From assembly GCA_017624395.1 (NCBI GenBank), contig JAGANE010000067.1:1-38426 (forward strand): a stretch of DNA of 38,426 nt, read 5' to 3'. The notes under the pieces were generated by a model. That model was not told the DNA's origin. It worked only from the letters and a program-made list of their open reading frames with translations, and did not search any database. Shown here piece by piece: positions 31,627 to 38,426 of this stretch (its first letter is position 1; every line of letters begins with the position of its first letter). This DNA comes from Clostridia bacterium. Lineage in GTDB: Bacteria; Bacillota; Clostridia; Oscillospirales; CAG-272. A program made the translations under genes and the position numbers.

Positions 31627-32469
31627 ATGTACCGCATTTTGGAAAAAAGAAAACTCAATCCCACGGTTACGCTGATGAAGATCGAAGCCCCTGCCGTTGC
31701 AAAAAAAGCAGAGCCGGGGCAGTTTATCATTCTGCGTACTGATGCCGATGGGGAAAGAATCCCTCTGACGATTGCCGACTATGACCGTGCGGCAGGGAGC
31801 GTGACCATTATTTTTCAGATCGTCGGTGCAACCACCGAAAAGCTTGGACACATGGAAACGGGCGATTGCCTTTGCGATTTTGTCGGTCCGTTGGGAAGGG
31901 CTACCGAGACCGAGGGGCTCCGCAAGGTTGCCGTGGTTGGCGGCGGCGTAGGCTGTGCCATTGCCTATCCCGTAGCCAAAAAGCTGTTTGAACAGGGTGC
32001 CGAGGTACATGCCGTGGTTGGCTTTCGCACCAAGGAGCTTGTGATTTTAGAGGACGAATTTGCGGCTGCATCTCACCGCCTTGTCAAAATGTCGGACGAT
32101 GGCTCGTGGGGGGAAAAGGGACTTGTGACCGATGCACTCCGCGGCTTGATCGAGTCGGGAGAAGTATATGACGAGGTCATTACCATCGGTCCGCTCCCCA
32201 TGATGAAATTTGTGTGCAAGCTGACACGGGAATACGGCATCAAGACCGTGGCATCGATGAATCCCATTATGATCGACGGCACGGGAATGTGCGGCGGTTG
32301 CCGTTTGACGGTGGGCGGCGAAACGAAATTTGCCTGCGTGGACGGTCCCGAATTTGACGGCCATCTGATTGATTTTGACGAGGCGATCGCGCGCTCGTCA
32401 ATGTATAAGCCCTTTGAGAGAGCGGCGCATGAGGCGACCTGCAATCTCTTTTCCAAGGAGGTCAAGTAA
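31627..32469 (+). CDS. nfnA: NADH-dependent reduced ferredoxin:NADP oxidoreductase, subunit A
   Basis: A 280-residue FNR-like flavoprotein. The FAD domain has PGQFIILR and ERIPLTIADYD; the NAD(P) domain has VAVVGGGVGCAIAYPVAKKL and ITIGPLPMMKFVCKL. The C-terminus holds the [2Fe-2S] cysteine pattern in DGTGMCGGCRLTVGGETKFAC. In NfnAB this subunit works with NfnB to couple NADH and reduced ferredoxin oxidation to NADP reduction by flavin-based electron bifurcation. I start at ATG 31627 (MYRILEKRKL), preceded by an AGGTGG at 31611-31616. It is directly followed by nfnB after 1 bp, with a shared AAGGAGG site in its last codons. The sulfide dehydrogenase subunit B of other Firmicutes is the same family, so the substrate is by context. 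Confidence 0.88.
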   Translation: MYRILEKRKLNPTVTLMKIEAPAVAKKAEPGQFIILRTDADGERIPLTIADYDRAAGSVTIIFQIVGATTEKLGHMETGDCLCDFVGPLGRATETEGLRKVAVVGGGVGCAIAYPVAKKLFEQGAEVHAVVGFRTKELVILEDEFAAASHRLVKMSDDGSWGEKGLVTDALRGLIESGEVYDEVITIGPLPMMKFVCKLTREYGIKTVASMNPIMIDGTGMCGGCRLTVGGETKFACVDGPEFDGHLIDFDEAIARSSMYKPFERAAHEATCNLFSKEVK

Positions 32470-32470
32470 T

Positions 32471-33439
32471 ATGCCAAATCTTTCCCCAAAAAAGAATTCC
32501 ATGCCTTCGCAGGATCCCAAGCTCCGCGCACGTAATTTTGACGAGGTAGCATTGGGATATACCGCCGAGATGGCAGTGGAGGAGGCGGACCGTTGCTTAA
32601 ACTGTAAAAAGCAGCTTTGCGTAGAGGGATGTCCCGTGGGAATCTCGATCCCAAGCTTTATTCAAAAGGTAAAGGTGGGCGAGTTTGAGGAGGCCTACCG
32701 CATCATCAGCGAGGCAAGCTCTTTGCCTGCCGTTTGCGGACGTGTTTGTCCGCAGGAGAGTCAATGTGAAGGAAGATGCGTGCGAGGGATCAAGGGTGAG
32801 CCTGTGGGCATCGGTCGCTTGGAGCGCTTTGTTGCCGATTATCATAACGCCATCGCACCCGAAGCCCCCCAAAAGCCCGTCTCAAACGGACGTCGTGTAG
32901 CGGTTGTCGGCTCCGGTCCTGCGGGGCTTACCTGCGCGGGAGATCTCGCAAAGCGCGGCTATGACGTCACCGTATTTGAAGCTTTGCATACGGCGGGCGG
33001 CGTGCTGGTGTACGGCATTCCCGAGTTCCGTCTGCCCAAAGCCATCGTAGCAAAGGAAATCGATACCCTCAAGGCACTTGGTGTCAGGGTCGAGGTCAAC
33101 ACCGTGGTCGGCAAAACGGTCTCTGTGCACGAGCTGATGAAGGAAGAAGGCTTTGAAGCTGTTTTTATCGGTACGGGTGCGGGACTTCCTCGCTTTATGA
33201 AGATCCCGGGTGAAAATCTCAAGGGCGTATATTCGGCAAACGAATTTTTGACACGTGTCAATTTAATGAAGGCTTATCGCAAGGACAGTGCCACGCCGAT
33301 CCAACACGCACGCCGTGTGGTGGTGGTTGGCGGAGGCAACGTGGCAATGGATGCCGCCCGCAGTGCTTTGCGCCTGGGGGCCGATCAGGTCTACATCGTA
33401 TACCGTCGCTCATTGGACGAGCTTCCCGCAATACGCTAG
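32471..33439 (+). CDS. nfnB: NfnB / glutamate-synthase-small-subunit-like protein, interrupted by an amber codon
   Basis: This frame (322 codons then TAG) encodes the N-terminal two thirds of NfnB. The iron-sulfur cysteines are intact: CLNCKKQLCVEGCP (near residue 40) and CGRVCPQESQCEGRC (near 95). The FAD motif VAVVGSGPAGLTCAGDLAKRG and the GTGAGLPRFM segment follow, and the frame reaches the NADPH motif VVVVGGGNVAMDAARSAL. It stops after ELPAIR. Family members continue EEVEHAMEEGV, and the next codons here read EVEHAMEEGV, so codon 323 should be GAG and reads TAG. The rest is at 33455-33862. RBS AAGGAGG (32455-32461) and ATG 32471 are convincing. Confidence 0.88.
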   Translation: MPNLSPKKNSMPSQDPKLRARNFDEVALGYTAEMAVEEADRCLNCKKQLCVEGCPVGISIPSFIQKVKVGEFEEAYRIISEASSLPAVCGRVCPQESQCEGRCVRGIKGEPVGIGRLERFVADYHNAIAPEAPQKPVSNGRRVAVVGSGPAGLTCAGDLAKRGYDVTVFEALHTAGGVLVYGIPEFRLPKAIVAKEIDTLKALGVRVEVNTVVGKTVSVHELMKEEGFEAVFIGTGAGLPRFMKIPGENLKGVYSANEFLTRVNLMKAYRKDSATPIQHARRVVVVGGGNVAMDAARSALRLGADQVYIVYRRSLDELPAIR

Positions 33440-33454
33440 GAGGTCGAGCATGCG

Positions 33455-33862
33455 ATGGAGGAGGGCGTAGAGTTCAAGCTGCTCAACAATCCCGTGGAGA
33501 TCCTCGGAGATGAAAACGGCTTTGTTCGCGCTGTAAAATGTGTAAAAATGGAGCTTGGTGAGTCTGATGCATCGGGACGGCGTAGTCCCGTGGAGATTCC
33601 AAACTCCGAATTTCTCGTGGAATGTGACAGTGTGATCATGTCCATTGGTACCTCGCCAAACCCGTTGATCAAATCAACCACCGAGGGGCTGGAGATCAAC
33701 CGACGCGGTGGCATTGTCGTAGAGGAAAGCACGGGACAAACCTCGCTGGAGGGTGTATTTGCGGGCGGCGATGCCGTCACGGGTGCCGCCACCGTCATTC
33801 TCGCCATGGGAGCAGGAAAGTCTGCTGCCAAAGCCATTGACGAGTATTTGAATGACAAATAA
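33455..33862 (+). CDS. nfnB: C-terminal part of NfnB after the amber codon
   Basis: In the same frame as the upstream part, this 135-residue continuation carries VEFKLLNNPVEILGD, SVIMSIGTSPNPLI, GGIVVEESTGQTSLEGVFAGGDAVTGAATVILAMGAGKSAA (FAD-binding closing motif), ending AIDEYLNDK. It completes the usual ~464-residue NfnB. The lesion creates TAGGAGG, so a good ribosome site (AGGAGG, 33438-33443) now sits 11 bases before an in-frame ATG at 33455. Reinitiation could produce the tail as a separate chain. Alternatively the stop is a sequencing error or a recent null allele. It is annotated separately because both outcomes need it. Confidence 0.75.
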   Translation: MEEGVEFKLLNNPVEILGDENGFVRAVKCVKMELGESDASGRRSPVEIPNSEFLVECDSVIMSIGTSPNPLIKSTTEGLEINRRGGIVVEESTGQTSLEGVFAGGDAVTGAATVILAMGAGKSAAKAIDEYLNDK

Positions 33863-33870
33863 ATTATTTG

Positions 33871-33903
33871 GGGGCTGAACCAACTGCAGGTTGGTTCAGC
33901 CCC
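33871..33903. terminator. Hairpin after nfnB
   Basis: A perfect 14-bp stem (GGGGCTGAACCAAC / GTTGGTTCAGCCCC) with a 5-nt loop starts 8 bp after the nfnB stop. T-runs are weak (ATCTTTA on plus; CAAATAATTT on minus). It may serve both nfnB and the convergent membrane gene. Confidence 0.7.
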
Positions 33904-33929
33904 ATCTTTATGCTTGCGCTTTAAGTAGG

Positions 33930-34472
33930 TTAATTGGGAGTAAGGATGGCTGCCTTTTGCTTTTTGTTGACATAAAGGAAAGCCCATAAATAGCAGCCCT
34001 CAAGGATTGCCACTATGGCGGTAAGTCCGTACTTAACCAAGTATAAAACGGTTCTCGCAGGAAGTGCATGGTTTTCTACATGATAATGAAACACATAACG
34101 GATAACAAACATTTCCGATATCTCGGTGTGCATCAAGAGAAATGCTATAGCCGCCCCTGCAATCAAGGGTAACGATAAGAAATAAATTTTCTTATTTTGT
34201 TTTTGCACAGTACGTAACAGAACAAACAAAAATGCAACAATCGTCAATAAGGCGGCGGAAAACAAAAGAATTGCCTCAGGAGTGATACGGTCAAACACAA
34301 AGGTATAGCCGGACAATCCGGTTTGAATGTTGTTAACAAGCTTGATCTTTTGACATTTTGTCCAACCATCTTCAATCAAAACATATACTGCATAAAATGT
34401 GTATAAGCTAAAAGCAATTGCAGTTGCAAGGCGTAGGACGGTTAAAACAATTCGATGACTCTTATGGGACAT
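33930..34472 (-). CDS. Four-helix membrane protein of unknown family
   Basis: A 180-residue protein with four hydrophobic helices, at about 9-32, 66-86, 95-114 and 144-168, and no signal peptidase site. A polar loop (33-62) between helices 1 and 2 includes a cysteine and lysines (WTKCQKIKLVNN), and the C-terminus is basic (NKKQKAA). I do not recognise the family. AAAGGAG lies eight bases before the ATG at 34472. It lies downstream of groEL and an intervening hairpin, so it may be transcribed separately. Its sequence is richer in A and T than its neighbours, and codons such as ATA, ACA and AAT are common, which hints at a different history, possibly transfer. Confidence 0.6.
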   Translation of the reverse strand: MSHKSHRIVLTVLRLATAIAFSLYTFYAVYVLIEDGWTKCQKIKLVNNIQTGLSGYTFVFDRITPEAILLFSAALLTIVAFLFVLLRTVQKQNKKIYFLSLPLIAGAAIAFLLMHTEISEMFVIRYVFHYHVENHALPARTVLYLVKYGLTAIVAILEGCYLWAFLYVNKKQKAAILTPN

Positions 34473-34516
34473 TGTTGATACTCCTTTCGTTTTTACTACC
34501 TTTGTGAAAATTACAA

Positions 34517-34558
34517 GGGAAGGGGAAAGCTTCTTTCAAAAAAGACTTTCTCCTTCCC
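34517..34558 (-). terminator. Imperfect hairpin after groEL
   Basis: GGGAAGGGGAAAG pairs with CTTTCTCCTTCCC (13 bp, one G-U) around a 16-nt loop, 27 bp after the groEL stop on the minus strand. The U-run is short (TTGTAATTTT), so termination may be partial, with read-through into the 180-residue membrane gene. Confidence 0.6.
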
Positions 34559-34585
34559 CATAAATACAGGTACAGGTATTAATTA

Positions 34586-36527
<1,942 letters not shown>

Positions 36528-36582
36528 AGTTCAGAGTCCTCCTTACTTGTTTCTCTCGAAATATGATTTATTACTTCGAAAA

Positions 36583-36609
36583 TTAGCACTCAAAACGTTA
36601 GAGTGCTAA
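36583..36609. promoter_or_regulatory. CIRCE operator
   Basis: TTAGCACTC-N9-GAGTGCTAA is a perfect match to the HrcA-binding consensus. It lies between the -10 box and groES, so heat-shock de-repression by loss of HrcA binding is expected. hrcA itself is not in the window. Confidence 0.98.
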
Positions 36610-36620
36610 CTCATGCTATT

Positions 36621-36648
36621 ATTTTAAACCTTTTTTTGGAAAAATCAA
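36621..36648 (-). promoter_or_regulatory. Sigma-A promoter of groES-groEL
   Basis: On the minus strand TTGATT (36643-36648), a 16-bp spacer and TAAAAT (36621-36626) place the start point at the upstream edge of the CIRCE element. Confidence 0.7.
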
Positions 36649-36802
36649 GCCCTTTTTTGCATTATTCACATTCTTTTAACAAATTTATTGTTTGACCATG
36701 GAGGACGGGTGCTAAAATTCGACACACTTTGATCAGGCATAGAAAAATCCTTGCTCTCATACAATAAACCGAGACGGATTTTTGGAGGAACGAGGTGCTT
36801 TT

Positions 36803-38122
36803 ATGCTCCAATGGCTTTTGACGGGAGGATTGATCCCTCCGCTTTTGATGGTCTGCGGTTTGTTTTTTGTGTTTTATCTTGGGTGTTTGCCCTTTCGGAG
36901 TCCAAAAAAAATGTGGCGGGCATTGCGGACCCCCGCTGCCGACGGTGGCGTTTCTCCCTTTCGGGCGGTGATGCTGGCGCTTGCGGGAACGCTTGGTGTT
37001 GGGAACATTGTTGGCGTGGCAAGTGCCATACGGATCGGCGGCGCGGGGGCTATTTTTTGGATGTGGGTCTCGGCATTGGTTGCCACCGTGCTGAAATATG
37101 CCGAGATCCTTTTGGCGGTGGCGCATCGCAGAGAGGGAAGCCATGGCTTTATTGGCGGTGCGTATTATTATATAAAGGATCATTTTTTGTCGCGCAATCG
37201 GTGGCGTGCCGCAACGTTGATTTCGGGAGTGTTTGCCGTTTTGATGATTGTCAACGCGCTTTCCATGGGCTGTGTGATTCAGGTCAACGCTGTGGCATCT
37301 GCGCTGGAAGGGGTATTGAAAATTCCGCCGTATCTTACGGGACTGATTCTTCTGTGCTTGATCTTGCCCGTGGCAATTCGCGGCACACGCGGGATCTCCT
37401 CCCTGACCGAGCTGTTGGTTCCCATTATGACGTTGGGTTACCTGATCCTTTCGGCGACGGTGCTGATTTTACGGCGTGAGGCAGTGGGAGATGCCTTTTT
37501 GTCCATCTTTCGTGGTGCTTTTTCTATGGAAAGCATGGGTGGCGGTCTTGTGGGCTTTTTGACCTCTCGCGCCCTCCGTGTCGGTACCATGCGCGGCTTG
37601 CTTTCCAATGAGGCGGGATGCGGAACCGCTCCCACGGCACACGCATCGGCGCACACAGTCAGTCCCTCGGCACAGGGCGTGTGGGGGATCTTTGAGGTTT
37701 TTGTGGATACCATTCTGCTTTGCACAGTGACCGCTCTTGTGATCCTTGTCGGCTTTCCCCATGCGGAGCTCTTTGAAAACGACGCCGTCATGACCGCGAT
37801 CCGTGCTTATTCTACAGTGCTGGGGGGATGGTCAGAGTGGTTTTTCTCTGCCGCGGTCTTTTGCTTTGGTTATGCAACGGTGCTGTGCTGGGCAAGCTAT
37901 GGCTTGGAGGCGCTTGCCTTCCTTTCACGCAAGCCGATCTGGCGCATTTTCTATTTTGCCGCTTTTGCCGCTTGTATTCCCGTGGGGGCAGTGGCTGCTC
38001 CCGATGGTATTTGGGGAATTTCCGATTTTGCCATTGCCGCCTTGACAGCGATCAATCTTTGCATCCTTTTTTCGATGCGTCGGGAGATTCGGCGGGAGAC
38101 GCTTGCCTATTTTGGAAAATAA
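36803..38122 (+). CDS. AGCS-family alanine/glycine:sodium symporter
   Basis: A 439-residue secondary transporter of the alanine or glycine:cation symporter family (PF01235). Characteristic motifs are LAGTLGVGNIVGVASAI (residues ~58-74), KYAEILLAVAHR, GGAYYYIKDHF and the family signature SNEAGCGTAPTAHASAH near 270. About eleven hydrophobic helices are visible. Members import D/L-alanine or glycine with Na+ or H+. The start at 36803 (MLQWLLTGG) is supported by GAGGTG five bases upstream. A GGAGG also lies further back. A weak promoter-like TTGACC-15-TAAAAT (36692-36718) is the only candidate I saw. The gene ends 34 bp before the strong gdhA promoter and no terminator separates them. Confidence 0.9.
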   Translation: MLQWLLTGGLIPPLLMVCGLFFVFYLGCLPFRSPKKMWRALRTPAADGGVSPFRAVMLALAGTLGVGNIVGVASAIRIGGAGAIFWMWVSALVATVLKYAEILLAVAHRREGSHGFIGGAYYYIKDHFLSRNRWRAATLISGVFAVLMIVNALSMGCVIQVNAVASALEGVLKIPPYLTGLILLCLILPVAIRGTRGISSLTELLVPIMTLGYLILSATVLILRREAVGDAFLSIFRGAFSMESMGGGLVGFLTSRALRVGTMRGLLSNEAGCGTAPTAHASAHTVSPSAQGVWGIFEVFVDTILLCTVTALVILVGFPHAELFENDAVMTAIRAYSTVLGGWSEWFFSAAVFCFGYATVLCWASYGLEALAFLSRKPIWRIFYFAAFAACIPVGAVAAPDGIWGISDFAIAALTAINLCILFSMRREIRRETLAYFGK

Positions 38123-38155
38123 ACGCCGAGATATGATTTTTTTGTTGAAAAACTG

Positions 38156-38184
38156 TTGACAAAATGCAATATTTGTATTATAAT
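38156..38184 (+). promoter_or_regulatory. Sigma-A promoter of the glutamate dehydrogenase gene
   Basis: A perfect TTGACA (38156-38161), a 17-bp spacer and a perfect TATAAT (38179-38184). The leader of about 105 nt contains GGCG-TGTTT / AAACGCC arms (about 38200-38265) that could form an outer stem, but I see no recognised riboswitch. Confidence 0.92.
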
Positions 38185-38298
38185 AAATTCGTTTCATAGG
38201 CGTGTTTGGTTGAAAAACGAGATAAAAATGAGAAATTGTGAAATTTTCGACAATCAAACTTGCAGAAACGCCAGCCCAAAATCAGGAGGAACATACAT

Positions 38299-38426
38299 AT
38301 GAGTATCAAGAACGAATATCTTGCAAAGGTCATGCAGGACGTGATCAAGCGTAACCCGGGTGAAGCAGAATTCCACCAGACTGTCAGCGAAGTGCTGGAG
38401 TCCTTGGAGCCTGTGCTTGAAAAAAG
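38299..38426 (+). CDS. gdhA: NADP-type glutamate dehydrogenase, N-terminal part
   Basis: Only the first 42 codons are in the window. The peptide starts MSIKNEYLAKVMQDVIKRNP, followed by GEAEFHQTVSEVLESLEPVL and EK. This is the N-terminal helix pair typical of hexameric NADP-specific glutamate dehydrogenases, which fix ammonia onto 2-oxoglutarate using NADPH. AGGAGG (38284-38289) is nine bases before the ATG and a perfect sigma-A promoter drives it. The enzyme would consume NADPH of the kind that NfnAB encoded upstream can supply. The cofactor is inferred from the N-terminus; the binding domain is off-window. Confidence 0.85.
   Translation, partial: MSIKNEYLAKVMQDVIKRNPGEAEFHQTVSEVLESLEPVLEK

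Noticed and set aside
33437-33439. The nfnB UAG as pyrrolysine or a programmed read-through site
   Set aside because: No Pyl machinery or stop-codon context (such as a downstream pseudoknot) is seen, and the flanking residues match a simple Glu-to-stop change.
36610-36802. Glycine riboswitch upstream of the AGCS symporter
   Set aside because: The stretch is short and lacks the conserved glycine aptamer motifs. Only a weak promoter-like pair was found.

Overview
The window is one contiguous piece of a low-to-mid GC Firmicutes chromosome, most likely an uncultured or gut Clostridia lineage (Oscillospirales/Christensenellales-like; I cannot fix the family). The pointers are strong AGGAGG-type ribosome sites, textbook sigma-A promoters with 17-bp spacers, a perfect CIRCE operator in front of groES-groEL, tRNA genes with encoded CCA, a murB-whiA-dnaE cluster, an NfnAB-type transhydrogenase and an NADP-type glutamate dehydrogenase. 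The replicon looks chromosomal: no phage, plasmid, conjugation or CRISPR genes are present. The only mobile DNA seen is one small non-coding element.

Layout. 1-542: mntP (manganese exporter, cut by the left edge). 583-954: a Gly-Arg-His tRNA cluster on the minus strand with its promoter and a possible terminator. 1022-5963: a plus-strand carbohydrate-type cluster (esterase, FAD oxidoreductase, clan GH-D glycosidase, MFS transporter). 6022-8371: a 41-residue membrane protein and parC on the minus strand. 8491-14502: a minus-strand run with Gfo/Idh/MocA oxidoreductase, coaE, a lytic-transglycosylase-like protein, an M18 aminopeptidase, prfA and a frameshifted Sua5. 14544-21829: the divergent plus-strand run murB, whiA, dnaE, yjjG and an M50 membrane protease. 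21940-24748: an XRE membrane regulator, then divergent dgoK and KDPG-type aldolase. 24794-27658: a PlsC/zinc-ribbon acyltransferase and a GH3 glycosidase (minus). 27815-28068: tRNA-Ile2 with an unexplained structured tail. 28149-30268: a Cof-type HAD phosphatase, a 287-bp MITE and a LRR lipoprotein. 30285-31433: an uncharacterised protein. 31627-33862: nfnA and an interrupted nfnB. 33930-36648: a small membrane protein and groES-groEL under CIRCE. 36803-38426: an AGCS symporter and the start of gdhA.

Themes. Most genes are housekeeping (replication, translation termination, tRNA modification, wall precursor synthesis, CoA synthesis, chaperonin) mixed with sugar-acid and glycoside catabolism. 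NfnAB (NADPH supply) lies close to an NADP-type glutamate dehydrogenase, which uses NADPH. Two conserved genes carry single-base lesions: Sua5 has an extra C in a C6 run and nfnB has GAG changed to TAG. A third protein, the lytic transglycosylase, lacks its catalytic glutamate. These may be real strain lesions or assembly errors. The most unusual non-coding signals are the MITE, which inserted exactly at a stop codon and duplicated it, and the structured segment between tRNA-Ile2 and its terminator. I did not find a convincing new multi-gene system.
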